From assembly GCF_026898155.1 (NCBI RefSeq), contig NZ_CP114029.1, positions 2,460,001 to 2,524,000 of the forward strand: a DNA stretch of 64,000 nucleotides. The letters run 5' to 3'. The position numbers were made by a program, and so were the translations under genes. Below, one piece after another: positions 29,849 through 38,057 of the stretch. The notes beneath the pieces are model-generated. The model was not told the DNA's origin. It did no database searches and saw nothing but the letters and a program-made list of their open reading frames with translations. How positions within the stretch are numbered: the stretch's first letter is position 1; each line of letters begins with the position of its first letter. Source of the stretch: Jiella pelagia. GTDB taxonomy: Bacteria > Pseudomonadota > Alphaproteobacteria > Rhizobiales > Rhizobiaceae.

Positions 29849-30661
29849 ATGAAACCTCTCCTGATGGCCGCTGTCCTGGCACTGATCTGCGCCATCCCGG
29901 CTGCCGCAGCCGAAACGCAGACCCTCTGCCTGACCGCACTCGACGCTCAGAGCGGCAAGGCGCTGGTGGACATCGGGCCGGCCTGCGACGCCCGCGTGAC
30001 GCCCGCCTCGACCTTCAAGCTGGCGATCAGCCTGATGGGCTTCGACGCCGGCGTCCTGAAGAGCCCGGATGAGCCGAAGCTGCCGTTCAAAAACGGCTAT
30101 GTCGACTGGCGGCCGGAGTGGCAGCAGGCGACGACGCCCGCGACATGGATGCGCGACAGCGTCGTCTGGTACTCGCAGCGGGTGATGGAGACGCTCGGAC
30201 GGGAGCGCGCGCAGGACTATCTCAGCCGCTTTCTCTACGGCAACGAGGACATTTCCGGCCTTCCCGGCGAAGGGAACGGGCTGACCCATGCCTGGCTCGG
30301 CAACTCGCTTGAGATCTCGCCGCGCGAACAGGCGGACTTCATGCGGCGGATCGTCCGGCGGGACCTCGGCGTCTCCGCTCATGCCTACGACATCACGGCG
30401 GCGATCGCGGCCTATGGCATCAAGGGCGACGGCTGGGAGGTTCATGGCAAGACCGGCGCCGCCCAGCCGCGCGACGCGGACGGCAAGCAGGTGCGCGGCC
30501 GGCCCTACGGCTGGTTCGTCGGCTGGGCCGAAAAGGGCGATCGGACGGTCGTCTTCGCCAAGCTCATCCAGGATACGGAGAAGCAGCCTGTGGCACCGGG
30601 ATTTCGGGCGCGGGATACGCTGTTCGAAGAACTGTTCGCCAAGGGCGGTTTGCTGGAATAG
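29849..30661 (+). CDS. Class D beta-lactamase (OXA-type)
   Basis: About 270 residues with a signal peptide (MKPLLMAAVLALICAIPAAAA). All class D motifs are present: PASTFKLAISL (serine nucleophile and lysine, S-T-F-K), DSVVWYSQ (S-x-V), FLYGNEDIS (Y-G-N) and HGKTGAA (K-T-G), with the usual spacing. The enzyme would hydrolyse beta-lactams in the periplasm via a serine acyl-enzyme. It is codon-matched to its neighbours and has no mobile element next to it, suggesting a resident chromosomal gene; spectrum cannot be predicted. Start at 29849 is supported by GGGAAG upstream; an in-frame ATG at 29786 lacks a signal peptide. It lies divergent to the peptide importer operon. Confidence 0.92.
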   Translation: MKPLLMAAVLALICAIPAAAAETQTLCLTALDAQSGKALVDIGPACDARVTPASTFKLAISLMGFDAGVLKSPDEPKLPFKNGYVDWRPEWQQATTPATWMRDSVVWYSQRVMETLGRERAQDYLSRFLYGNEDISGLPGEGNGLTHAWLGNSLEISPREQADFMRRIVRRDLGVSAHAYDITAAIAAYGIKGDGWEVHGKTGAAQPRDADGKQVRGRPYGWFVGWAEKGDRTVVFAKLIQDTEKQPVAPGFRARDTLFEELFAKGGLLE

Positions 30662-30780
30662 GCGCGGGGTTCGAGGGCCATTCGCCAGCGCTCTTCCTTG
30701 CCGCCTGCCGCCGCCTCGCATAATCGGGGCGACGGCCCCATCTGAGGGGCCTTAAGACCGAACGAGACGGGGCGGGCAGG

Positions 30781-32007
30781 ATGCAGAAGCGGGTCGCAAT
30801 TCTGGTCAAGGGCTATCCGCGCCTGTCGGAGACCTTCATCGCCCAGGAGATCGCCGGGCTTCAGGATCGGGGCCTCGGTCAGCTGATCGTCTCGCTGCGC
30901 CAGCCGGGCGAGACGAAGGTCCATCCCGTCCACCGCAAGATCACCGCGCCGGTGCTCTATCTGCCCGAATATCTGAAGGACGATCCGGCCCGGGTGAAGC
31001 GCGGCCGGGAATTCGCCGAGCGCCAGCCGGGATTTGCCGAGGCGGAGAAACTATTCCAGGCCGACCTCGCGCGTGACCACACGGCCAACCGCTATCGCCG
31101 CTTCGGGCAGGCCTGCGTGCTTGCCGCGGAGCTGCCGAAGGACGTGACCTGGCTGCACACCCACTACCTTCACACACCGGCTTCCGTCGCCCGCTACGCC
31201 GCAGCGATCCTCGGTCTCGGCTGGTCGTTCTCGGCCCATGCCAAGGACATCTGGACGTCTGAGGCCTGGGAGCTTGCCGAAAAGCTCGAGTCTTCGGCCT
31301 TCGGGGTCACATGCACGGCGACCAATCTCGATTATCTGCGCTCTCTGGCGAAGCAGCCGAAAAAGGTCGAACTCGTCTATCACGGCCTCGATCTTTCCGG
31401 CATCGCGCCGCCTAAGCGCGAGACCCGTGACCCAAGCCGGCCCTTCCGCATCGTCTCGGTGGGCCGGGCGGTGGAGAAGAAGGGTTATGCCGATCTCGTC
31501 AGGGCGCTCGCCCGGCTGAAGGACCGGAACTGGCATTTCGACCATGTCGGTGGCGGCACATTGGCAAAGAAGCTGAAGGATCAGGCGGACAAGGCCGGCA
31601 TCGGCGGTCGGACCACCTGGCACGGAAGCCGCGAGCGGGGCGAGGTCTTCGATCTGCTCGCCAATGCCGATCTTTTCGTCCTGCCCTCGCGAATCGCCAA
31701 GTCCGGCGATCGCGACGGGCTGCCCAACGTCCTGATGGAGGCGCAGGCGCACCGGCTTCCGGTGGTCTCGACCCGCGTTTCGGCGATTCCGGAACTCGTC
31801 ACCGATGGCGAGACCGGGCTTTTGGTCGAGGAGCGCGACCCGAAGGCCTTGGCGGAGGCGATCGCGCGGCTGATGGACGATCCGGCGCTGGCGCTGCGGC
31901 TGGCCGAGGCCGGCGAACGCCGCGTGCGCGAGAAATTCTCGCCGGAGCCGGGTCTCGACCGCGTCGCGACGCTGCTTGGCGATGCGGTGCGGGCCGAGGC
32001 GGCGTGA
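30781..32007 (+). CDS. Family 4-type glycosyltransferase (GT-B)
   Basis: A 408-residue GT-B fold enzyme. N-terminal MQKRVAILVKGYPRLSETFIAQEIAGL is typical of exopolysaccharide or surface-polysaccharide glycosyltransferases, with HTHYLHTPASVARYAA and SAHAKDIW. The C-terminal donor domain shows RIVSVGRAVEKKGYADLVRAL, WHGSRERGEVFDLLANADLFVLPS, GDRDGLPNVLMEAQAHRLPVVST and GETGLLVEERD. It overlaps the next gene (a polysaccharide deacetylase-like protein) by four bases and a UDP-sugar epimerase follows, so the trio probably builds or modifies a surface glycan. Donor and acceptor are unknown. Confidence 0.88.
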   Translation: MQKRVAILVKGYPRLSETFIAQEIAGLQDRGLGQLIVSLRQPGETKVHPVHRKITAPVLYLPEYLKDDPARVKRGREFAERQPGFAEAEKLFQADLARDHTANRYRRFGQACVLAAELPKDVTWLHTHYLHTPASVARYAAAILGLGWSFSAHAKDIWTSEAWELAEKLESSAFGVTCTATNLDYLRSLAKQPKKVELVYHGLDLSGIAPPKRETRDPSRPFRIVSVGRAVEKKGYADLVRALARLKDRNWHFDHVGGGTLAKKLKDQADKAGIGGRTTWHGSRERGEVFDLLANADLFVLPSRIAKSGDRDGLPNVLMEAQAHRLPVVSTRVSAIPELVTDGETGLLVEERDPKALAEAIARLMDDPALALRLAEAGERRVREKFSPEPGLDRVATLLGDAVRAEAA

Positions 32008-32837
32008 GCGGTGGGACAGTGAACACTCGGGACGATCTGCCGCTGTCGTCGGCGGCGCTCGACCGGCTGGCCGATGACGGGCGGCGGGTGCGGCTCTGGT
32101 GGCGGGACGACGATGCGCGGACGGTGACGCCCGAACTGGAACGGCTGCTCGAGTTGGCGAAGCGCCAGGCGTTGCCGCTCGCCCTCGCCGTCATCCCCGT
32201 GGGCGCCGAGCCGGCGCTGGCCGAGCGTCTCGCAGGCGCATCTGGCGTGTCTGTGCTTCTCCACGGGCACGCTCATGCCAACCATGCGCCCGCAGGCGAA
32301 AAACGCGCCGAATATGGGGACCACCGGCGGGCGGAGGACATGAGCCGCGAGATCGCGGCGGGACGCGGGCAGCTCGAAACCCTGTTCGGTGATCGGTTCC
32401 GGCCGGTCTTCGTGCCGCCCTGGAACCGGATCGGCCACACCGCCCGGTCGATGTTGCCTGGCCTCGGCCTGCCAATCCTTTCGGTCTACGGCTCGGCGAA
32501 GCCGTCGGGCCAAGACGGCCCGGCCGAGGTCAACACCCATCTCGACATCATGGACTGGCGGGCGATGAGAAGCGTGTCCGTGGCGGACGCCGACCGGCGG
32601 CTGGCCGATCTCGTTGCCGGGCATGGGGCCGGGCATGGGGCCGTACGCTCCACGGTCGCCGGTAGCGAAAGCGAGGGCGACGGTGGCGGCGAGCCGATCG
32701 GTCTCCTGACGCACCACCTCCAGCATGACGAGGCGGCCTGGCGGCTCGTCGAGGTCCTGCTCGGCCTCCTGGCAGGCCATCCCGCTGTCACATGGCCCGA
32801 TCTGCCGGCGGCCGAGCGCCATCCGAATGCGCATTGA
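32004..32837 (+). CDS. Polysaccharide deacetylase-like protein
   Basis: A 277-residue protein that starts with GTG inside the stop of the glycosyltransferase gene (GTGA overlap). The core resembles the NodB/DUF2334-type deacetylase fold: VRLWWRDDDARTVTPELERLL gives the metal-site aspartates, LALAVIPVGAEP follows, VLLHGHAHANHAP supplies the histidine pair, FVPPWNRIG and LTHHLQHDEAAW supply later catalytic positions. Family members hydrolyse N-acetyl groups from sugars. No signal peptide is visible, consistent with a cytoplasmic precursor-modifying enzyme. Coupled translation with the glycosyltransferase suggests the same pathway. Confidence 0.75.
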   Translation: MSGGTVNTRDDLPLSSAALDRLADDGRRVRLWWRDDDARTVTPELERLLELAKRQALPLALAVIPVGAEPALAERLAGASGVSVLLHGHAHANHAPAGEKRAEYGDHRRAEDMSREIAAGRGQLETLFGDRFRPVFVPPWNRIGHTARSMLPGLGLPILSVYGSAKPSGQDGPAEVNTHLDIMDWRAMRSVSVADADRRLADLVAGHGAGHGAVRSTVAGSESEGDGGGEPIGLLTHHLQHDEAAWRLVEVLLGLLAGHPAVTWPDLPAAERHPNAH

Positions 32838-32998
32838 CGACGGGCGGACCTCCCCGCCTGGCGACAGGGTGGCAAATCGCCCGGATCTGGCGTCCTCTCC
32901 GCCGCCGGGCATCCGATCGCGGAGCGCGCCGACGGCACCGTTCGTCACCGGCCCGACGGTGCTTTGATTCTCCGTTCGAAGGAGACTAAGAGGCGGCA

Positions 32999-34033
32999 AT
33001 GTCTCAGAGTGTCCTTCTCACCGGCGTCGCCGGCTTCATCGGCTTCCATGCGGCCCGGAAACTGCTCGCGCGCGGTGACCGCGTCGTCGGCTTCGACAGC
33101 GTCAACGACTATTACGACCCGCAGCTGAAGCGGGCGCGGCTCGCCGAGCTGATGCGGCTGCGGGACGAGAGGAACGCTGATTTTCGCTTCGTCGAGGCCG
33201 ATCTCGCCGACCGCAGCGCCCTCGACCGGGTCTTCGCCGAGACGCGCTTCGACCGGGTGATTCATCTCGCCGCGCAGGCGGGCGTCCGCTATTCGCTGGA
33301 AAATCCCGAGAGCTACGTGTCGAGCAATCTCGTCGGCTTCGCCAACATGCTCGAGGTTTGCCGGCACGCCAAGGTGCCGCATCTCACCTTCGCCTCGTCC
33401 TCCAGCGTCTATGGCGCCAATCGCAAGGTGCCGTTTTCCGAGCATGACGGCGTTGATCATCCGATCCAGCTCTATGCCGCCACCAAGCGTTCCAATGAGT
33501 TGATGGCCCATGCCTACAGCCATCTCTTCGCCCTGCCGGTGACGGGCCTGCGATTCTTCACGGTCTACGGTCCCTGGGGCCGGCCGGACATGGCCTATTA
33601 TTCCTTCGCCGAGAAGATCATGGCCGGCCAGCCCATCGCCCTGTTCAATCACGGCCGTCACAGCCGCGACTTCACCTTCATCGACGACATCGTCGAGGGC
33701 GTCGTCCGGGCAAGCGATCGGATTGCGCCGCCGAACCCTGGCTTCGACCCGGCAAACCCTGATCCGGCGACCAGCGTCGCGCCGTTTCGCCTCTTCAACA
33801 TCGGCAATGGCCGGCCGGTGGAGTTGAAGCACTATGTCGAGGTCCTGGAGGCGGCGCTGGGCAAGAAGGCGATCATCGAACTGAAGCCGATGCAGGTCGG
33901 CGACATCGAGGACACGCTGGCGGATGTGAGCGAGATCGAGACGGCGCTGGGCTACCGCCCGTCAACGACCGTGGAGGAGGGCATCGCCGCCTTCGTCGAC
34001 TGGTACCTGCCCTACCGGCGGCGAGCGGGATAA
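32999..34033 (+). CDS. NAD-dependent epimerase, UDP-glucuronate 4-epimerase type
   Basis: A 344-residue short-chain dehydrogenase/reductase of the extended type. [19 protein letters not shown] is the NAD-binding loop; [20 protein letters not shown] is characteristic of the UDP-glucuronate 4-epimerase (LpsL/CapI) branch; [35 protein letters not shown], and [15 protein letters not shown] (YxxxK) form the catalytic part; [16 protein letters not shown] follows. It would supply UDP-galacturonate for LPS core or exopolysaccharide. AGGAGA lies just before the start. It follows the glycosyltransferase and deacetylase and belongs with them functionally. Confidence 0.88.
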   Translation: MSQSVLLTGVAGFIGFHAARKLLARGDRVVGFDSVNDYYDPQLKRARLAELMRLRDERNADFRFVEADLADRSALDRVFAETRFDRVIHLAAQAGVRYSLENPESYVSSNLVGFANMLEVCRHAKVPHLTFASSSSVYGANRKVPFSEHDGVDHPIQLYAATKRSNELMAHAYSHLFALPVTGLRFFTVYGPWGRPDMAYYSFAEKIMAGQPIALFNHGRHSRDFTFIDDIVEGVVRASDRIAPPNPGFDPANPDPATSVAPFRLFNIGNGRPVELKHYVEVLEAALGKKAIIELKPMQVGDIEDTLADVSEIETALGYRPSTTVEEGIAAFVDWYLPYRRRAG

Positions 34034-34173
34034 GGGCGAGGCTCCGCAGCGTTCCAGAGGACGTGGCTTCGACCCCTCCGTCCCGACGCCATGCCGTGGC
34101 TCAGGCTCTTTTCGGAACGTCTTTCGCCCGATTCGACTTTCTCCCGACGTTCAATGTTTGCGGGAGAATTCTC

Positions 34174-34353
34174 ATGGCCGATACCAAGCACCCGAAGTCC
34201 GACGAGGCCGGCAAGCCGGATGTCGTCGGCAATGCCTTCGAGCGGACCGATCATGCCTTTGCGGGCGAAGAAGACGGCGAGCGGCTCATCGGCAAGGACA
34301 TCCCGCTCGAGGAGCAGGAGCGGGAAGACGAGGAGAAGAACGATCTGGCGTGA
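34174..34353 (+). CDS. Small acidic hydrophilic protein
   Basis: A 59-residue protein, MADTKHPKSDEAGKPDVVG then NAFERTDHAFAGEEDGERLI and a run of glutamates ending EEKNDLA. It is strongly charged and probably disordered, with no cysteine or membrane segment. GGGAGA lies seven bases upstream of the ATG, and the codon usage matches genuine genes. I recognise no characterised family. It is followed by a good terminator, so it is a monocistronic transcription unit. Confidence 0.65.
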   Translation: MADTKHPKSDEAGKPDVVGNAFERTDHAFAGEEDGERLIGKDIPLEEQEREDEEKNDLA

Positions 34354-34450
34354 CGCGCGGGGCCATCGTGGCATGCGGACCGGGATCGTATGGGACGGAC
34401 TGCTTCGAGGCCGCCGGGCTTCATCGTAACAGGCTTGGACAAGGCGGCGC

Positions 34451-34496
34451 CCGGACGAAGCGAACGGGCGCTTCCCGAACCCGTCCGGTTTCTTTT
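34451..34496 (+). terminator. Intrinsic terminator after the small acidic protein gene
   Basis: Outer arms CCGGACG and CGTCCGG enclose a second stem AAGCG/CGCTT; the structure is followed by TTTCTTTT. Orientation is plus strand. It separates the small acidic protein gene from the FucU/RbsD gene. Confidence 0.7.
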
Positions 34497-34548
34497 AAGC
34501 TGACGCAGAGGCGGGGCGAAGGGCTCCCGCCCATGAGAGGAACACCCG

Positions 34549-34995
34549 ATGCTGAAAGGCATTCCGTCGCTTGTCACACCCGAACTTCTCGAAATCCTCG
34601 CGGCCATGGGCCATGGCGACGATCTGGTTCTCGCCGACCGGAACTTTCCGGCCGCGTCGGTCGCCGCCGAGACAACGACGGGACGGCTTGTCCAGTTGAC
34701 GGGCGTGGGATCGAATGATGCGGCGACGGCGATCCTGTCGCTGCTGCCGCTCGACGGCTTCGTCGAGGCGCCGGTTCGCCGCATGGCGCCGACCGACGAT
34801 CCGACCGCCGAGTTTGACGTCCATCTCGACATGCAGGCGATCGTCGATGCAGCCGAGGAGCGGAGCGTCACGATCGAGGCGGTCGAGCGATTCGCGTTCT
34901 ACGAAGCGGCGAAGACGGCCTTTGCCGTCGTGCGGACCAGCGAATCGCGGCCTTATGGCTGCTTCATCTTCAAGAAGGGTGTGATCTTCGATTGA
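34549..34995 (+). CDS. RbsD/FucU family sugar mutarotase
   Basis: A 148-residue protein of the RbsD/FucU family: MLKGIPSLVTPELLEILAAM, GHGDDLVLADRNFPA (the conserved histidine and aspartate of the active site) and ERFAFYEAAKTAFAVVRTSE with YGCFIFKKGVI at the end. Family knowledge: these proteins interconvert anomers of fucose (FucU) or ribose (RbsD). FucU-type spacing fits better. No sugar transporter or kinase lies beside it, so its substrate in this organism is uncertain. Good ribosome site (GAGAGGAAC) before the start. Confidence 0.87.
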   Translation: MLKGIPSLVTPELLEILAAMGHGDDLVLADRNFPAASVAAETTTGRLVQLTGVGSNDAATAILSLLPLDGFVEAPVRRMAPTDDPTAEFDVHLDMQAIVDAAEERSVTIEAVERFAFYEAAKTAFAVVRTSESRPYGCFIFKKGVIFD

Positions 34996-35153
34996 TAAGC
35001 CGAACGGGCGGGGGGAATCTGCGCCCTGGATGGCCGGCATAAGGCTCGAAGTTAACTCGCGGGCCTGCACTCGGTGCCGGGGCTTCACTCGGTGCGCGTC
35101 GCAAAGGAAGCCGATCCGAATCTGTGGCCGGATCTGTGCCAGGAAGGGTCGAA

Positions 35154-35228
35154 TGGTGGGCGTGACAGGGATTGAACCTGTGACCCCTTCGATGTCAACG
35201 AAGTGCTCTCCCGCTGAGCTACACGCCC
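35154..35228 (-). tRNA. tRNA-Val (GAC anticodon)
   Basis: Reading the minus strand from 35228: acceptor GGGCGTG, D arm with GCTC-AGCGGGA-GAGC, anticodon stem CTTCG/CGAAG with loop TTGACAT (anticodon GAC), variable GGGTC region, T arm ACAGG-TTCAATC-CCTGT, acceptor CACGCCC, discriminator A, and an encoded CCA. All arms pair, so the gene looks functional. It stands alone between the FucU gene and cpdR. Confidence 0.96.
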
Positions 35229-35524
35229 ATTCGACGGAGCGGGATAGACCACATGACCGCGCGATCCGTCAACAGGGAAAACCGACTTCCGGGAAACATT
35301 TGCGACAGGCGGGCGGGCAGCTTTTCGCCGGCCTCGCCAGGCCCTGTCGCGCGGGTGACAGATAGCTGGCGATGCGACGGATCGATCGCCATCGCGCAAG
35401 CTCTCTGAGCGTCGCGCCACCGGGTCCCCGTTTCTCGCGGTGACGTTGCCGGGCTCGACGCACAAGACGCGACCGGCCGAGCAGTGTTCCCATACAGGGC
35501 TGCAGCCGGTCGCTGATTCGCCCG

Positions 35525-35891
35525 TCAGGCGGCGTCCTCGAGGATCTTGCCGACCTCGTCCACGAGTTCGCGCAGGTGGAAGGGTTTCGACAGGATCTTG
35601 GCGTTCTTGGGCGCCTTCGAATCGGGATTGAGGGCGACGGCGGCAAAGCCGGTGATGAACATCACCTTCAGGTCCGGATCGAGTTCGGTCGCCCGGCGTG
35701 CGAGGCTCGATCCCGTCCATTTCCGGCATGACGATGTCGGTGAGGAGCAGCGAGAACGGCTCCTCACGAAGCCGCTCATAGGCACTTCCGCCATTGTCGA
35801 ACGCGACCACCTCGTAGCCCGCCCGCTCCAGCGCCTTGGCCAGGAAGCGGCGCATGTCGTTGTCGTCTTCTGCAAGCAGTATCTTCGCCAT
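35525..35891 (-). CDS. cpdR: CpdR-type single-domain response regulator (frameshift)
   Basis: A stand-alone receiver of ~121 residues: MAKILLAEDDNDMRRFLAKA, phospho-acceptor Asp52 in LLTDIVMPEMDG, conserved lysine in ILSKPFHLREL, ending ILEDAA. The layout and the Ala-Ala end match alphaproteobacterial CpdR, which in unphosphorylated form delivers cell-cycle substrates to ClpXP. The reading frame breaks at 35702-35708 (plus strand GAGGCTC); deleting the extra base restores DGIELARRATELDPDLKVMF. The DivK/CckA phosphorelay is not in the window. Because CpdR is important for division control in this group, the break is more likely a sequence error than a pseudogene. Confidence 0.88.
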
Positions 35892-36048
35892 TCCTCAAAC
35901 CCGAATTCGCGCCGGCCGCCAAAAGACCGTTCATCAGTCGTTTCTTACACGAATTTCATACCAGAAAGGTCCGATATTTTCTAAAAGGAATTGGCGCAAA
36001 TTGGCTTTACACCCTAGTTCATGTCTTAAGCCTAGCGAAGAGGGACGA

Positions 36049-36952
36049 TTGACGGACATTCCGACACTGAAGACCAGCGATGGCCTGGTGCCGGCCTTCG
36101 AGATCGTAGAGCCGCGCGAAGCGGCGATTCCCTTCGTCTTCTGTTCCCCTCACAGTGGCCGAGACTACCCGAGCGACCTTCTGGCGGCGACGCGGCTCGG
36201 CGGTGAGGCGATTCGCCGCTCCGAGGATATCTTCGTCGACGATCTCTTCGCCTTCGCCCCTGGCCTCGGCGCCCCGTTGATCCGGGCGCGCTTCCCGCGG
36301 GCCTATCTCGACGTCAATCGCGAGCCCTTCGAGGCTCGATCCGAAGATGTTCGCCGAGACGCTGCCGGGCTTCGTCAACACGGCCTCGCTGCGGGTCGCC
36401 GGCGGGCTTGGCACGATCCCGCGGATCGTCGCGGAGAACGAGGAGATCTATCGCGGCACGCTGCCGGTTGCCGCGGCGATGGGGCGGATCGACGCCATCT
36501 ACCGGCCGTTCCACGATGCGCTCGAGGCACTGCTCGTCAGGACCCGCGACCAGTTCGGCCTCGCCATTCTGGTCGACTGCCACTCGATGCCCTCCAGCGT
36601 CCGGGCGCTGCCGGGCGGGCGGCGTCCAGACATCGTCCTCGGCGATCGCTACGGTACCAGCGCCTCGAGCCGTTTCGTCGCCATGGCGACCACCCATCTC
36701 GCCGAAATCGGCTTCGACGTCGCCCGCAACAAGCCTTATGCCGGCGGCTTCATCACCGAGCATTACGGCCAGCCTGGGCAGGGGCTGCATGCCATTCAGG
36801 TGGAGATCAACCGCGGCCTTTATGCCGACGAAAGCACGTTCACGCCGCATCACGGCTTTTCGCGGCTGAAGGAGCAGCTCCTGCGCTTCGTCGAGCGCTT
36901 TGCCGCCGACGTTGCCGCCGAATGCGGAGCCCGGCCGGCTGCGGCGGAGTGA
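36049..36952 (+). CDS. N-formylglutamate amidohydrolase family protein (frameshift)
   Basis: About 300 residues. Starts with TTG at 36049 (LTDIPTLKTSDGLVPAFEIV) after AGAGGGA; no ATG is available in frame between an upstream stop and the conserved region. Landmarks: FVFCSPHSGRDYP, SEDIFVDDLFAFAPGLGAPL, RAYLDVNREPFE, then GTIPRIVAENEEIYRG, VDCHSMPSS, GDRYGTSAS and QVEINRGLYADE. The frame breaks at 36331-36337 (GAGGCTC); removing one base gives REPFELDPKMFAETLPGFV. The family releases formate from N-formylglutamate in histidine breakdown, or acts on related substrates; no hut genes are adjacent. It is divergent from cpdR with a ~160-base spacer. Confidence 0.86.
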
Positions 36953-36997
36953 GGCGGCTCGGCAATCTCGCGTGCCGAAAAGATCCGGATTTCAGGC

Positions 36998-37079
36998 AAA
37001 AAAAACCGCACTGCCCAAAAGCAGCGCGGTCTGAGTCTAGGGAGGAAACGCCCATAAGGGCAACGGCACGGATGCCGCA
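36998..37079 (-). ncRNA. mmgR/suhB-family (alpha-r8) small RNA
   Basis: Minus strand, about 80 nt. It contains the ultraconserved TTTCCTCCCT block of the alpha-r8 family (in GGGCGTTTCCTCCCTAGACT) and ends with an intrinsic terminator, stem ACCGCGCTGC/GCAGTGCGGT followed by eight T. A hairpin GCGGCATCCGTGCCG lies near the 5' end. A well-spaced promoter precedes it. Family knowledge: MmgR in Sinorhizobium limits polyhydroxybutyrate granules, and Rfam named the family suhB after its frequent neighbour, an inositol monophosphatase gene; here a phosphatase of that superfamily lies immediately adjacent. Exact 5' end is estimated. Confidence 0.82.
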
Positions 37080-37085
37080 CTGCAA

Positions 37086-37114
37086 AAGCTATGTTGCGAT
37101 GCCAAATATGTCAA
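37086..37114 (-). promoter_or_regulatory. Promoter of the mmgR-type small RNA
   Basis: On the minus strand a perfect -35 hexamer TTGACA (37109-37114), a 17-base spacer and TAGCTT (37086-37091) as -10. Transcription would begin near 37079, giving an RNA of ~80 nt that ends at the T tract at 36998. It is the best sigma-70-like promoter I see in the window. Confidence 0.7.
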
Positions 37115-37207
37115 CACCCTTGACCGACTGGGCGTAGACCGCGATTCAAATCGCCGTGATTTCATTGGATCCGTTCCCATCGGACCGAACCGGAGAAGCC
37201 GGACCCC

Positions 37208-37987
37208 ATGCAAAAGCCCGACGCGACTTTCCTCCTGAAACTGGCGGATGCGGCGGACCGCGAGACGCTGCCGCGGTTTCGCGCTGGCGGCGGCATCGAC
37301 AACAAGCTCTCCGGCGGCGCCTTCGACCCGGTCACCGAGGCGGACCGGGCGGCGGAACAGGCAATCCGGCAGGTCATTGGCGAGAGCTTCCCCGACCATG
37401 CGATCGTCGGCGAGGAATTCGGCGAGAGCGGCGAGGGCGACCACCGCTGGATCATCGATCCGATCGACGGGACAAGAGCCTTCATCACCGGCATTCCGGT
37501 GTGGGGCACCCTGATCGGCCACTATGTCGGGGGCCGGGCGCGAATGGGCATCATGTCCCAGCCCTTCACCGGCGAGCGCTTCTTTGCCGACGGCAGCGGC
37601 AGCTTCCTCAAGCGCGGCGACGGCGAGGCTCGGCCGATCGCCGTCCGCAAGACCGAAAAAATCAGCGACGCGACGCTGTTCTCCACCTCGCCGCGGCTTT
37701 TTTCCGGAGACCTTCTCGGCCGTTTCGAGGCGCTGGAGACTGCCGCCCGGCTCACCCGCTTCGGCACCGATTGCTATGCCTTCGCCATGCTCGCCGCGGG
37801 GCATGTCGATCTCGTCGTCGAAAGCGGGCTGAAGCCCTACGACATCGCCGCGCTGATCCCGCTGATCGAGCAGGCGGGCGGCATCGTCACAACCTTTGCC
37901 GGCGACAGGCCGGAAGAGGGCGGCGACATCCTGGCAGCGGCGACGCCCGAGCTTCACGAGGCGGCCCGCCGGATCCTGGCGGACTGA
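37208..37987 (+). CDS. hisN: Inositol monophosphatase family protein, histidinol-phosphatase (HisN) type
   Basis: A 259-residue metal-dependent phosphatase. Metal-binding motifs are visible: DPVTEADRAAEQAI, GEEFGESG, and WIIDPIDGTRAFITGIPVWGTL, then later GLKPYDIAALIPLIEQAGG. The FITGIPVWGTLIG form is characteristic of the HisN-type histidinol-phosphatases of alphaproteobacteria rather than SuhB, which carries NFxxG. The reaction would be dephosphorylation of L-histidinol phosphate in histidine synthesis. Other his genes are absent here. The adjacent small RNA is transcribed away from this gene. Confidence 0.87.
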   Translation: MQKPDATFLLKLADAADRETLPRFRAGGGIDNKLSGGAFDPVTEADRAAEQAIRQVIGESFPDHAIVGEEFGESGEGDHRWIIDPIDGTRAFITGIPVWGTLIGHYVGGRARMGIMSQPFTGERFFADGSGSFLKRGDGEARPIAVRKTEKISDATLFSTSPRLFSGDLLGRFEALETAARLTRFGTDCYAFAMLAAGHVDLVVESGLKPYDIAALIPLIEQAGGIVTTFAGDRPEEGGDILAAATPELHEAARRILAD

Positions 37988-38057
37988 TTTCGGCCCCTTC
38001 CTGGGTATCTTCGGCCGATCCAGGGGCGCGCAAAGTCGCCACACGGTGCGGCTGCGA

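Noticed and set aside
35154-35228. tRNA gene used as an integration site
   Set aside because: No direct repeat of the tRNA 3' end and no integrase are seen nearby.
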